Program-made: the position numbers and the translations under genes | The notes under the pieces: generated by a model | What the model was told of the DNA's origin: nothing | Databases searched by the model: none | The model's input: the letters and a program-made list of their open reading frames with translations, nothing else | Shown: one piece after another, positions 24,052 through 36,509 of the stretch | Layout of the letters: the number at the start of each line of letters is the position of its first letter | Position numbering within the stretch: position 1 is the stretch's first letter | NCBI GenBank assembly: GCA_012656075.1 | Contig: JAAKBF010000185.1 | Span: 49,688 to 113,687 of the forward strand | Length of the DNA stretch: 64,000 nucleotides | DNA from: Phytophthora hibernalis | Lineage: Eukaryota; Oomycota; Peronosporomycetes; Peronosporales; Peronosporaceae | Direction of reading: 5' to 3'

Positions 24052-27000
24052 CTCCCACTCGACTCGACAGCGATTGCACCTTGGATCCCGAGCTTGGTCC
24101 GGAGCACACTGAACTGCGTTGCAGGAATTGGCTTCGTCATCATGTCCGCCAGCATGTCCGTTGTCGACACATATTGTAGCACCACTTGATGTGCTTCCAC
24201 CTTCTCACGCACGAAGTGGTAGCGAATGTCGATGTGCTTGGTGCGCTTGTGGAACTGCGGGTTCTTGGCCAACGCGATGGAGCCTTGGTTGTCCTCGTAG
24301 ATCTTGACCGCTTCATCGCTTGCCATCTCGCCGAGCTCGCACAGGAACACCTTGAGCCACACTGCCTCTTGTGTCGCCTCCGATAGCGCCATGTACTCGG
24401 CCTCCGTCGAAGACAGCGCCACCGTCCGCTGTTTCTTGCTTCTCCAGCTGATGCATCCGCCGTTCATCATGAACGCGTAGCCACTTGTACTCCGTCGAGA
24501 CTCGATGTCGCCTGCCCAGTCCGCATCCGAATAGCCTTGAAGTCCATCGTGGCAGCTTGCTTGAAATTCGATGCCGTGCGTCTTGGTGCCTTGAATGTAC
24601 CTGAACACCCTCTTGAGCGCCTGCCAGTGTGTCGGGCACGGGTCCGCTGCAAACTGACTCAGCACTCCCACTGCAGCTGCCAGGTCCGGACGAGTGCCTA
24701 CCATGAGGTACATGAGGCATCCCACTGCGTTCCGGTATGGCACGTTGACCATGGTCTCGTCGTGCTTGCAGCCACCTTCACACATGGCCTTCGTCAGCTT
24801 GAGACCCGGATCCTGTGGCGTCTTGACAGGGTTGCTCTTGTCCATGCTGAACTTCTGCAGGATGTCTTTGGCGAACTTGGTCTGCCGCATCGACATCTTC
24901 CCAGCCACCACGTCTTGCTCGATCTCCATCCCGAGGAAGTACTTGAGCTGACCCATGTCCGTCATCTCGAAGCGGTGACTGAGCGCCTGCTTGGTGTCGA
25001 GGAGCATCTTGTCACTGCTGCTGGCGAGGACCAAGTCGTCAACGTAGAGCGCCACGAAGATCATGTCTTGGCCGTCACGCTTCAAGTAGATGCAGTGGTC
25101 GGACTCGCACTTCTTGAACCCCAGCTTGAGCATGAAGTCGTCGATGGTCTGGTTCCACATGCGCGGCGACTGCTTCAGTCCGTACAGCGACCGCTTGAGC
25201 TTGCATACGTGGTCCGGGTGGTCTTCGTCCACATAGCCATCCGGCTGTGCCATGTAGATGTCTTCGTCCAGCACACCGTTGAGGAACGCAGTCTTGACAT
25301 CCATCTGGTGCAGCTTGAGACCATACTTGGCAGCTAGACTCAGTACGATCCGGATCGACGTGAACTTGGCCACTGGTGCGAAGGTCTCGTCGTAGTCGAT
25401 GCCGTACTTTTGCGAAAACCCCTTGGCCACCAGTCGCGCCTTGAACCGCTCGATCTCTCCAGCTTGGTTCTCCTTCACGCGAAACACCCATCTGCAGCCG
25501 ATCGCCTTGCGTCCCTTCGGCAGTGGTACGACATCCCACGTGTCGTTCTTGAGCAGCGAGTCACACTCCGAGTCACACGCCTCCTTCCACTTGACTGCGT
25601 CGCTGGATTCCATCGCCGACTTGAACGTGGTCGGCATTTCTCCCACTGAATCCACGACGTACGCAGCTTCGAAGTCTTGACTTTCTTGAGCCGCAGCCGA
25701 CATCTCGTCCAGGGTCTGGTGTCGACTCTGCGACGCATACCGCTTGGCACTTGGAACCTCCGTGACTTCCTCCAGCGACTGCGTCCGCGGGTGTCGCTTG
25801 CTGCCGGGCTCGAAGTCTTCGTCCCGCGCAGCTTCTTCCTCTTCCTCTTCTTCGTTGTCGTCTTCATCCGACTGCGACGAATCATGATCCGTCGTCTCTT
25901 CATCTTGAATGACCACCACCTCCCTCTGATGGTAGTCACGTCTCCCACTGTCGAAGACGTCTTCCATGAATTGCGCGTCGCGGCTCACCAGCACGCGACT
26001 GCTCTCCAGTTCTTCGAATCGATACGCTTTCTCGTGCTCCGAGTACCCCAGGAACCGACAGCGCACCGACCGAGCGTCAAACTTGGTGCGCTTCGCCTTC
26101 GGTACGTGCACATACGCGTGGCAACCGAACACTTTCAGGTTCGCCAGCAGCGGTTTCTTGCCCGTCAAACTTGGTGCGGAGACTTGTCGTGGCTGATGGC
26201 GCGTGTCGGACACCGATTACGGAGGAACGTAGCCGTCATCACCGCTTCACCCCAATACGTCTTGGGCAATCCGGCATGTTCCAGCATGCAGCGCGCACAC
26301 TCCACCAACGTCCGGTTCATCCGCTCGGCGACTCCATTCAGCTGAGGCGTGTACGGCGGAGTGAACTTCTGCACGATACCACGGTCCGCACAGAACTTGG
26401 CCATCGCGCCGGAAGTGTACTCGCCACCGTTGTCGCTCCGGAGTGTCTTCACGCGCTTGCCGGTCTGAGTTTCAGCAAACGCCACAAACTCCGCGAACTT
26501 GGTAGCCACCTCGGACTTGTTCCTCAGCAAATACACGACGCAGAAGTGCGACTTGTCATCGATGAACGTGACGAAGTAGCGCTTGCCCCCAAACGTTGGC
26601 GTCTGCATGGGGCCGCACACATCGCTGTGAACCACCTCCAGCACGTGCTTCGCACGGTTCGGGGACGACTTCATGTAGCTCACTCGCGTTTGCTTGCCGA
26701 GTGCACACCCGTCGCACAGCTCCCACTGCTTCACCGACGTCATGTCGATGCCAACACCGTAGCTCTTCTTGACGATGGCGTCTAGACCGCCATGGCCAAT
26801 GTGACCAAGTCGGAGGTGCCAGAGGTACGACGTGGTGTCCCCTTGGCAATCCTTCGAACTTGCCGCATTGGCCTCGTCAGGCATCATCGGAGTCATGCAC
26901 AGCTTGAACAGCCCTTTGCCCTCACGAGCGCCGAGCTGCCACTTGAGACCCTTGTTGTCCGCGAAGCACCCGTCGCTCTCGAAGGTGACTGGCCCGACGT

Positions 27001-27222
27001 CCTTGGTGAAGCGGCCGACCGAAAACAGGTTGCGCGACAGCTTCGGGATATGCCACACATTCGTGAGCACACCCTTCTTCATGCCGCGCGGCGTCTTCAT
27101 CGACATGACAATGTCGCCGGTCCCCACCGCCTGAACCACACCGTCGTCCGCGAGATGCGTCCACCGGAGCCATCTTCTTGTAGTTCCTCATGTACTTGTT
27201 GGAACTCGTCATGTGCTGCGTC
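24009..27222 (-). pseudogene. U8: gag-less Pol unit with two added frameshifts
   Basis: It has the residue-292 junction of U5-U7. A 2-bp loss near 27158 shifts the frame soon after the LTR. A 1-bp loss in a CC pair near 26166 separates integrase from the rest of Pol. The open parts are integrase (about 324 codons) and integrase tail through RNase H (about 734 codons). U9 has the same 1-bp loss, so the two share ancestry or exchanged sequence even though U9 keeps gag. Confidence 0.87.
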
Positions 27223-27605
27223 AAAAGGCTTTGGTCGGTTGATGGCAAAATGCAAAGTGATTGATTTAGGTCCTTAGTTCGCAAACTCCTTGCTACCTCT
27301 AAGCCTACTGGATTCTCTACTGGATACACTCTACTGGATTCTCTACCGGATACTGAGTTGCTTCAGCCAATCAGCGACTGCCACGTGGATGCCCATCTTG
27401 TACCCACAATCTTGTACCCACATGTCCCGTAATCCCCGTAGCGTAAACAGCGTCCCATCATCAGTGTCCCGCGTCCCATCATCAGTGTCCGCGTCCCATC
27501 ATCAGTGTCCCGTAAACACAGGAATGATTGCGGTCCCACTGAGTGAAGGTCATACCGGTATCCTACCGGTATACCGCAGCTGCCCGAGGCGCCTTCTTGA
27601 CAACA
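27223..27605 (-). repeat. LTR L8 (383 bp)
   Basis: 5' LTR of U8, 3' LTR of U9. Three minisatellite copies, the middle join lacking one C. It has the shorter C-run, and one CACGTG is changed to CACATG near 27420. Confidence 0.92.
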
Positions 27606-30600
27606 CTCCCACTCGACTCGACAGCGATTGCACCTTGGATCCCGAGCTTGGTCCGGAGCACACTGAACTGCGTTGCAGGAATTGGCTTCGTCATCATGTC
27701 CGCCAGCATGTCCGTTGTCGACACATATTGTAGCACCACTTGATGTGCTTCCACCTTCTCACGCACGAAGTGGTAGCGAATGTCGATGTGCTTGGTGCGC
27801 TTGTGGAACTGCGGGTTCTTGGCCAACGCGATGGAGCCTTGGTTGTCCTCGTAGATCTTGACCGCTTCATCGCTTGCCATCTCGCCGAGCTCGCACAGGA
27901 ACACCTTGAGCCACACTGCCTCTTGTGTCGCCTCCGATAGCGCCATGTACTCGGCCTCCGTCGAAGACAGCGCCACCGTCCGCTGTTTCTTGCTTCTCCA
28001 GCTGATGCATCCGCCGTTCATCATGAACGCGTAGCCACTTGTACTCCGTCGAGACTCGATGTCGCCTGCCCAGTCCGCATCCGAATAGCCTTGAAGTCCA
28101 TCGTGGCAGCTTGCTTGAAATTCGATGCCGTGCGTCTTGGTGCCTTGAATGTACCTGAACACCCTCTTGAGCGCCTGCCAGTGTGTCGGGCACGGGTCCG
28201 CTGCAAACTGACTCAGCACTCCCACTGCAGCTGCCAGGTCCGGACGAGTGCCTACCATGAGGTACATGAGGCATCCCACTGCGTTCCGGTATGGCACGTT
28301 GACCATGGTCTCGTCGTGCTTGCAGCCACCTTCACACATGGCCTTCGTCAGCTTGAGACCCGGATCCTGTGGCGTCTTGACAGGGTTGCTCTTGTCCATG
28401 CTGAACTTCTGCAGGATGTCTTTGGCGAACTTGGTCTGCCGCATCGACATCTTCCCAGCCACCACGTCTTGCTCGATCTCCATCCCGAGGAAGTACTTGA
28501 GCTGACCCATGTCCGTCATCTCGAAGCGGTGACTGAGCGCCTGCTTGGTGTCGAGGAGCATCTTGTCACTGCTGCTGGCGAGGACCAAGTCGTCAACGTA
28601 GAGCGCCACGAAGATCATGTCTTGGCCGTCACGCTTCAAGTAGATGCAGTGGTCGGACTCGCACTTCTTGAACCCCAGCTTGAGCATGAAGTCGTCGATG
28701 GTCTGGTTCCACATGCGCGGCGACTGCTTCAGTCCGTACAGCGACCGCTTGAGCTTGCATACGTGGTCCGGGTGGTCTTCGTCCACATAGCCATCCGGCT
28801 GTGCCATGTAGATGTCTTCGTCCAGCACACCGTTGAGGAACGCAGTCTTGACATCCATCTGGTGCAGCTTGAGACCATACTTGGCAGCTAGACTCAGTAC
28901 GATCCGGATCGACGTGAACTTGGCCACTGGTGCGAAGGTCTCGTCGTAGTCGATGCCGTACTTTTGCGAAAACCCCTTGGCCACCAGTCGCGCCTTGAAC
29001 CGCTCGATCTCTCCAGCTTGGTTCTCCTTCACGCGAAACACCCATCTGCAGCCGATCGCCTTGCGTCCCTTCGGCAGTGGTACGACATCCCACGTGTCGT
29101 TCTTGAGCAGCGAGTCACACTCCGAGTCACACGCCTCCTTCCACTTGACTGCGTCGCTGGATTCCATCGCCGACTTGAACGTGGTCGGCATTTCTCCCAC
29201 TGAATCCACGACGTACGCAGCTTCGAAGTCTTGACTTTCTTGAGCCGCAGCCGACATCTCGTCCAGGGTCTGGTGTCGACTCTGCGACGCATACCGCTTG
29301 GCACTTGGAACCTCCGTGACTTCCTCCAGCGACTGCGTCCGCGGGTGTCGCTTGCTGCCGGGCTCGAAGTCTTCGTCCCGCGCAGCTTCTTCCTCTTCCT
29401 CTTCTTCGTTGTCGTCTTCATCCGACTGCGACGAATCTTGATCCGTCGTCTCTTCATCTTGAATGACCACCACCTCCCTCTGATGGTAGTCACGTCTCCC
29501 ACTGTCGAAGACGTCTTCCATGAATTGCGCGTCGCGGCTCACCAGCACGCGACTGCTCTCCAGTTCTTCGAATCGATACGCTTTCTCGTGCTCCGAGTAC
29601 CCCAGGAACCGACAGCGCACCGACCGAGCGTCAAACTTGGTGCGCTTCGCCTTCGGTACGTGCACATACGCGTGGCAACCGAACACTTTCAGGTTCGCCA
29701 GCAGCGGTTTCTTGCCCGTCAAACTTGGTGCGGAGACTTGTCGTGGCTGATGGCGCGTGTCGGACACCGATTACGGAGGAACGTAGCCGTCATCACCGCT
29801 TCACCCCAATACGTCTTGGGCAATCCGGCATGTTCCAGCATGCAGCGCGCACTCCACCAACGTCCGGTTCATCCGCTCGGCGACTCCATTCAGCTGAGGC
29901 GTGTACGGCGGAGTGAACTTCTGCACGATACCACGGTCCGCACAGAACTTGGCCATCGCGCCGGAAGTGTACTCGCCACCGTTGTCGCTCCGGAGTGTCT
30001 TCACGCGCTTGCCGGTCTGAGTTTCAGCAAACGCCACAAACTCCGCGAACTTGGTAGCCACCTCGGACTTGTTCCTCAGCAAATACACGACGCAGAAGTG
30101 CGACTTGTCATCGATGAACGTGACGAAGTAGCGCTTGCCCCCAAACGTTGGCGTCTGCATGGGGCCGCACACATCGCTGTGAACCACCTCCAGCACGTGC
30201 TTCGCACGGTTCGGGGACGACTTCATGTAGCTCACTCGCGTTTGCTTGCCGAGTGCACACCCGTCGCACAGCTCCCACTGCTTCACCGACGTCATGTCGA
30301 TGCCAACACCGTAGCTCTTCTTGACGATGGCGTCTAGACCGCCATGGCCAATGTGACCAAGTCGGAGGTGCCAGAGGTACGACGTGGTGTCCCCTTGGCA
30401 ATCCTTCGAACTTGCCGCATTGGCCTCGTCAGGCATCATCGGAGTCATGCACAGCTTGAACAGCCCTTTGCCCTCACGAGCGCCGAGCTGCCACTTGAGA
30501 CCCTTGTTGTCCGCGAAGCACCCGTCGCTCTCGAAGGTGACTGGCCCGACGTCCTTGGTGAAGCGGCCGACCGAAAACAGGTTGCGCGACAGCTTCGGGA

Positions 30601-31647
30601 TATGCCACACATTCGTGAGCACGCCCTTCTTCATGCCGCGCGGCGTCTTCATCGACATGACAATGTCGCCGGTCCCCACCGCCTGAACCACACCGTCGTC
30701 CGCGAGATGCACGTCCACCGGAGCCATCTTCTTGTAGTTCCTCATGTACTTGTTGGAACTCGTCATGTGCTGCGTCGCACCCGAGTCGACCAGCCACATG
30801 TCACTCGACTTGGCGGTACTGCTCGTACGACCAACCGAGAAAAGGTAGTCGCCAGGATCTTCTTCGTCCTGCGCGACGTTCGCACGCTGCGACCGATATC
30901 GCTCAGCGTCGTTCTGGACCCGCGAGGGACACTCCGCGATCAATGTCCTTGTTTGCCGCAGTTGTGGCACGCCCCGGTCTTCTTCACCGGTCGGCCCTTG
31001 CGCTTGTTGTTGTTGACCATGAACGCTTGACCTTGACCGTGCGCGGCTCCGTCGACACCGCCACCTTGTTCCTTGCGCTTCATGTCCTCATGCAGCAGCC
31101 GAGACGTCACGAGTTCCCACGACAGCGAGTCGGCTCTCGACTCCAACGCCGTGATCAGGAACTGGTACGACTCGCTCAGACTGCCCAGAAGCGTGATCAC
31201 CAAGTCGTCCTCGCTGACCGGAGCGCCAACCGCGTCGAGCTGCTCCGCCAGCGTCTTGAGCTTGTTGATGTGCTCCAGCACATCGTCACCTTCCTCCATC
31301 ATCGTCGTGAAGAAACGCCGACGAAGAAAGAGCTTGTTGGCCAAACTCTTCTTCTCGAAGTGTCCTTCCAGTCTTGACCATGCATCATGCGCGTCCTTGG
31401 CCGAGCGAACCAGCGGCAGCTGCGAGTCCTCCATCGCGAGACAGATGATCGCCAGCGCCTTACGCGACTTCCTCTTGAACGTCGCTTGATCCGCCGTGGT
31501 CGTGCAGTGCTCCAGCTTCACTTCCCCACTCGTCACTTCCCACAGTTCGCGCTCCTCGAGCACCATCTGCATCTTGAACTTCCACGTGTGGAAGTTGGTT
31601 CCGTTGAACTTGTTGATGCGGGCGGTCGTGGTCGGGGTGGCGTCCAT
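27563..31647 (-). pseudogene. U9: full-length Gag-Pol broken by three small indels
   Basis: All domains are present, but the frame is broken at three places: a 1-bp loss near 30941 inside the CCHC knuckle, a 2-bp loss near 29850 in integrase after E591, and a 1-bp loss near 29720 (shared with U8). The pieces are gag (about 270 codons), protease-integrase (about 390) and integrase tail-reverse transcriptase-RNase H (about 734). Two of the three are losses from short base runs, so assembly error is possible. Confidence 0.85.
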
Positions 31648-31702
31648 GGCGAAGGCGTAGTCGGGGTCTTGGGCAGGGAAGACGGGGCTTGGGCTCATAA
31701 CC

Positions 31703-32044
31703 AAAAGGCTTTGGTCGGTTGATGGCAAAATGCAAAGTGATTGATTTAGGTCCTTAGTTCGCAAACTCCTTGCTACCTCTAAGCCTACTGGATTCTCTAC
31801 TGGATACACTCTACTGGATTCTCTACCGGATACTGAGTTGCTTCAGCCAATCAGCGACTGCCACGTGGATGCCCATCTTGTACCCACAATCTTGTACCCA
31901 CGTGTCCCGTAATCCCCGTAGCGTAAACAGCGTCCCATCATCAGTGTCCCGTAAACACAGGAATGATTGCGGTCCCACTGAGTGAAGGTCATACCGGTAT
32001 CCTACCGGTATACCGCAGCTGCCCGAGGCGCCTTCTTGACAACA
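31703..32044 (-). repeat. LTR L9 (342 bp)
   Basis: 5' LTR of U9, 3' LTR of U10. One minisatellite copy and the shorter C-run; shortest LTR in the window. Confidence 0.93.
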
Positions 32045-35000
32045 CTCCCACTCGACTCGACAGCGATTGCACCTTGGATCCCGAGCTTGGTCCGGAGCAC
32101 ACTGAACTGCGTTGCAGGAATTGGCTTCGTCATCATGTCCGCCAGCATGTCCGTTGTCGACACATATTGTAGCACCACTTGATGTGCTTCCACCTTCTCA
32201 CGCACGAAGTGGTAGCGAATGTCGATGTGCTTGGTGCGCTTGTGGAACTGCGGGTTCTTGGCCAACGCGATGGAGCCTTGGTTGTCCTCGTAGATCTTGA
32301 CCGCTTCATCGCTTGCCATCTCGCCGAGCTCGCACAGGAACACCTTGAGCCACACTGCCTCTTGTGTCGCCTCCGATAGCGCCATGTACTCGGCCTCCGT
32401 CGAAGACAGCGCCACCGTCCGCTGTTTCTTGCTTCTCCAGCTGATGCATCCGCCGTTCATCATGAACGCGTAGCCACTTGTACTCCGTCGAGACTCGATG
32501 TCGCCTGCCCAGTCCGCATCCGAATAGCCTTGAAGTCCATCGTGGCAGCTTGCTTGAAATTCGATGCCGTGCGTCTTGGTGCCTTGAATGTACCTGAACA
32601 CCCTCTTGAGCGCCTGCCAGTGTGTCGGGCACGGGTCCGCTGCAAACTGGCTCAGCACTCCCACTGCAGCTGCCAGGTCCGGACGAGTGCCTACCATGAG
32701 GTACATGAGGCATCCCACTGCGTTCCGGTATGGCACGTTGACCATGGTCTCGTCGTGCTTGCAGCCACCTTCACACATGGCCTTCGTCAGCTTGAGACCC
32801 GGATCCTGTGGCGTCTTGACAGGGTTGCTCTTGTCCATGCTGAACTTCTGCAGGATGTCTTTGGCGAACTTGGTCTGCCGCATCGACATCTTCCCAGCCA
32901 CCACGTCTTGCTCGATCTCCATCCCGAGGAAGTACTTGAGCTGACCCATGTCCGTCATCTCGAAGCGGTGACTGAGCGCCTGCTTGGTGTCGAGGAGCAT
33001 CTTGTCACTGCTGCTGGCGAGGACCAAGTCGTCAACGTAGAGCGCCACGAAGATCATGTCTTGGCCGTCACGCTTCAAGTAGATGCAGTGGTCGGACTCG
33101 CACTTCTTGAACCCCAGCTTGAGCATGAAGTCGTCGATGGTCTGGTTCCACATGCGCGGCGACTGCTTCAGTCCGTACAGCGACCGCTTGAGCTTGCATA
33201 CGTGGTCCGGGTGGTCTTCGTCCACATAGCCATCCGGCTGTGCCATGTAGATGTCTTCGTCCAGCACACCGTTGAGGAACGCAGTCTTGACATCCATCTG
33301 GTGCAGCTTGAGACCATACTTGGCAGCTAGACTCAGTACGATCCGGATCGACGTGAACTTGGCCACTGGTGCGAAGGTCTCGTCGTAGTCGATGCCGTAC
33401 TTTTGCGAAAACCCCTTGGCCACCAGTCGCGCCTTGAACCGCTCGATCTCTCCAGCTTGGTTCTCCTTCACGCGAAACACCCATCTGCAGCCGATCGCCT
33501 TGCGTCCCTTCGGCAGTGGTACGACATCCCACGTGTCGTTCTTGAGCAGCGAGTCACACTCCGAGTCACACGCCTCCTTCCACTTGACTGCGTCGCTGGA
33601 TTCCATCGCCGACTTGAACGTGGTCGGCATTTCTCCCACTGAATCCACGACGTACGCAGCTTCGAAGTCTTGACTTTCTTGAGCCGCAGCCGACATCTCG
33701 TCCAGGGTCTGGTGTCGACTCTGCGACGCATACCGCTTGGCACTTGGAACCTCCGTGACTTCCTCCAGCGACTGCGTCCGCGGGTGTCGCTTGCTGCCGG
33801 GCTCGAAGTCTTCGTCCCGCGCAGCTTCTTCCTCTTCCTCTTCTTCGTTGTCGTCTTCATCCGACTGCGACGAATCTTGATCCGTCGTCTCTTCATCTTG
33901 AATGACCACCACCTCCCTCTGATGGTAGTCACGTCTCCCACTGTCGAAGACGTCTTCCATGAATTGCGCGTCGCGGCTCACCAGCACGCGACTGCTCTCC
34001 AGTTCTTCGAATCGATACGCTTTCTCGTGCTCCGAGTACCCCAGGAACCGACAGCGCACCGACCGAGCGTCAAACTTGGTGCGCTTCGCCTTCGGTACGT
34101 GCACATACGCGTGGCAACCGAACACTTTCAGGTTCGCCAGCAGCGGTTTCTTGCCCGTCCAAACTTGGTGCGGAGACTTGTCGTGGCTGATGGCGCGTGT
34201 CGGACACCGATTACGGAGGAACGTAGCCGTCATCACCGCTTCACCCCAATACGTCTTGGGCAATCCGGCATGTTCCAGCATGCAGCGCGCACACTCCACC
34301 AACGTCCGGTTCATCCGCTCGGCGACTCCATTCAGCTGAGGCGTGTACGGCGGAGTGAACTTCTGCACGATACCACGGTCCGCACAGAACTTGGCCATCG
34401 CGCCGGAAGTGTACTCGCCACCGTTGTCGCTCCGGAGTGTCTTCACGCGCTTGCCGGTCTGAGTTTCAGCAAACGCCACAAACTCCGCGAACTTGGTAGC
34501 CACCTCGGACTTGTTCCTCAGCAAATACACGACGCAGAAGTGCGACTTGTCATCGATGAACGTGACGAAGTAGCGCTTGCCCCCAAACGTTGGCGTCTGC
34601 ATGGGGCCGCACACATCGCTGTGAACCACCTCCAGCACGTGCTTCGCACGGTTCGGGGACGACTTCATGTAGCTCACTCGCGTTTGCTTGCCGAGTGCAC
34701 ACCCGTCGCACAGCTCCCACTGCTTCACCGACGTCATGTCGATGCCAACACCGTAGCTCTTCTTGACGATGGCGTCTAGACCGCCATGGCCAATGTGACC
34801 AAGTCGGAGGTGCCAGAGGTACGACGTGGTGTCCCCTTGGCAATCCTTCGAACTTGCCGCATTGGCCTCGTCAGGCATCATCGGAGTCATGCACAGCTTG
34901 AACAGCCCTTTGCCCTCACGAGCGCCGAGCTGCCACTTGAGACCCTTGTTGTCCGCGAAGCACCCGTCGCTCTCGAAGGTGACTGGCCCGACGTCCTTGG

Positions 35001-36090
35001 TGAAGCGGCCGACCGAAAACAGGTTGCGCGACAGCTTCGGGATATGCCACACATTCGTGAGCACGCCCTTCTTCATGCCGCGCGGCGTCTTCATCGACAT
35101 GACAATGTCGCCGGTCCCCACCGCCTGAACCACACCGTCGTCCGCGAGATGCACGTCCACCGGAGCCATCTTCTTGTAGTTCCTCATGTACTTGTTGGAA
35201 CTCGTCATGTGCTGCGTCGCACCCGAGTCGACCAGCCACATGTCACTCGACTTGGCGGTACTGCTCGTACGACCAACCGAGAAAAGGTAGTCGCCAGGAT
35301 CTTCTTCGTCCTGCGCGACGTTCGCACGCTGCGACCGATATCGCTCAGCGTCGTTCTGGACCCGCGAGGGACACTCCGCGATCCAATGTCCTTGTTTGCC
35401 GCAGTTGTGGCACGCCCCGGTCTTCTTCACCGGTCGGCCCTTGCGCTTGTTGTTGTTGACCATGAACGCTTGACCTTGACCGTGCGCGGCTCCGTCGACA
35501 CCGCCACCTTGTTCCTTGCGCTTCATGTCCTCATGCAGCAGCCGAGACGTCACGAGTTCCCACGACAGCGAGTCGGCTCTCGACTCCAACGCCGTGATCA
35601 GGAACTGGTACGACTCGCTCAGACTGCCCAGAAGCGTGATCACCAAGTCGTCCTCGCTGACCGGAGCGCCAACCGCGTCGAGCTGCTCCGCCAGCGTCTT
35701 GAGCTTGTTGATGTGCTCCAGCACATCGTCACCTTCCTCCATCATCGTCGTGAAGAAACGCCGACGAAGAAAGAGCTTGTTGGCCAAACTCTTCTTCTCG
35801 AAGTGTCCTTCCAGTCTTGACCATGCATCATGCGCGTCCTTGGCCGAGCGAACCAGCGGCAGCTGCGAGTCCTCCATCGCGAGACAGATGATCGCCAGCG
35901 CCTTACGCGACTTCCTCTTGAACGTCGCTTGATCCGCCGTGGTCGTGCAGTGCTCCAGCTTCACTTCCCCACTCGTCACTTCCCACAGTTCGCGCTCCTC
36001 GAGCACCATCTGCATCTTGAACTTCCACGTGTGGAAGTTGGTTCCGTTGAACTTGTTGATGCGGGCGGTCGTGGTCGGGGTGGCGTCCAT
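32002..36090 (-). CDS. U10: second full-length open Gag-Pol polyprotein
   Basis: A 1362-residue frame with the same domains and catalytic residues as U4 and no stop or shift. It differs from U4 mainly at Leu versus Val just after the YVDD region (residue 1032) and at a few silent sites, such as GCACGCCC versus GCACACCC near 35064. The primer-binding site is at 36130-36145 and the Kozak-context ATG is the complement of 36088-36090. Its 5' LTR (L10, two minisatellite copies) differs from its 3' LTR (L9, one copy and shorter C-run), so the flanking LTRs do not look like a pair from one insertion. A candidate source of reverse transcriptase and integrase for the defective units. Confidence 0.93.
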   Translation of the reverse strand: MDATPTTTARINKFNGTNFHTWKFKMQMVLEERELWEVTSGEVKLEHCTTTADQATFKRKSRKALAIICLAMEDSQLPLVRSAKDAHDAWSRLEGHFEKKSLANKLFLRRRFFTTMMEEGDDVLEHINKLKTLAEQLDAVGAPVSEDDLVITLLGSLSESYQFLITALESRADSLSWELVTSRLLHEDMKRKEQGGGVDGAAHGQGQAFMVNNNKRKGRPVKKTGACHNCGKQGHWIAECPSRVQNDAERYRSQRANVAQDEEDPGDYLFSVGRTSSTAKSSDMWLVDSGATQHMTSSNKYMRNYKKMAPVDVHLADDGVVQAVGTGDIVMSMKTPRGMKKGVLTNVWHIPKLSRNLFSVGRFTKDVGPVTFESDGCFADNKGLKWQLGAREGKGLFKLCMTPMMPDEANAASSKDCQGDTTSYLWHLRLGHIGHGGLDAIVKKSYGVGIDMTSVKQWELCDGCALGKQTRVSYMKSSPNRAKHVLEVVHSDVCGPMQTPTFGGKRYFVTFIDDKSHFCVVYLLRNKSEVATKFAEFVAFAETQTGKRVKTLRSDNGGEYTSGAMAKFCADRGIVQKFTPPYTPQLNGVAERMNRTLVECARCMLEHAGLPKTYWGEAVMTATFLRNRCPTRAISHDKSPHQVWTGKKPLLANLKVFGCHAYVHVPKAKRTKFDARSVRCRFLGYSEHEKAYRFEELESSRVLVSRDAQFMEDVFDSGRRDYHQREVVVIQDEETTDQDSSQSDEDDNEEEEEEEAARDEDFEPGSKRHPRTQSLEEVTEVPSAKRYASQSRHQTLDEMSAAAQESQDFEAAYVVDSVGEMPTTFKSAMESSDAVKWKEACDSECDSLLKNDTWDVVPLPKGRKAIGCRWVFRVKENQAGEIERFKARLVAKGFSQKYGIDYDETFAPVAKFTSIRIVLSLAAKYGLKLHQMDVKTAFLNGVLDEDIYMAQPDGYVDEDHPDHVCKLKRSLYGLKQSPRMWNQTIDDFMLKLGFKKCESDHCIYLKRDGQDMIFVALYVDDLVLASSSDKMLLDTKQALSHRFEMTDMGQLKYFLGMEIEQDVVAGKMSMRQTKFAKDILQKFSMDKSNPVKTPQDPGLKLTKAMCEGGCKHDETMVNVPYRNAVGCLMYLMVGTRPDLAAAVGVLSQFAADPCPTHWQALKRVFRYIQGTKTHGIEFQASCHDGLQGYSDADWAGDIESRRSTSGYAFMMNGGCISWRSKKQRTVALSSTEAEYMALSEATQEAVWLKVFLCELGEMASDEAVKIYEDNQGSIALAKNPQFHKRTKHIDIRYHFVREKVEAHQVVLQYVSTTDMLADMMTKPIPATQFSVLRTKLGIQGAIAVESSGSVVKKAPRAAAVYR

Positions 36091-36145
36091 GGCGAAGGCG
36101 TAGTCGGGGTCTTGGGCAGGGAAGACGGGGCTTGGGCTCATAACC

Positions 36146-36509
36146 AAAAGGCTTTGGTCGGTTGATGGCAAAATGCAAAGTGATTGATTTAGGTCCTTAG
36201 TTCGCAAACTCCCTTGCTACCTCTAAGCCTACTGGATTCTCTACTGGATACACTCTACTGGATTCTCTACCGGATACTGAGTTGCTTCAGCCAATCAGCG
36301 ACTGCCACGTGGATGCCCATCTTGTACCCACAATCTTGTACCCACGTGTCCCGTAATCCCCGTAGCGTAAACAGCGTCCCATCATCAGTGTCCCGCGTCC
36401 CATCATCAGTGTCCCGTAAACACAGGAATGATTGCGGTCCCACTGAGTGAAGGTCATACCGGTATCCTACCGGTATACCGCAGCTGCCCGAGGCGCCTTC
36501 TTGACAACA
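36146..36509 (-). repeat. LTR L10 (364 bp)
   Basis: 5' LTR of U10. On its other side it joins U11 inside the RNase H region, with no polypurine tract. Two minisatellite copies, longer C-run. Confidence 0.93.
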
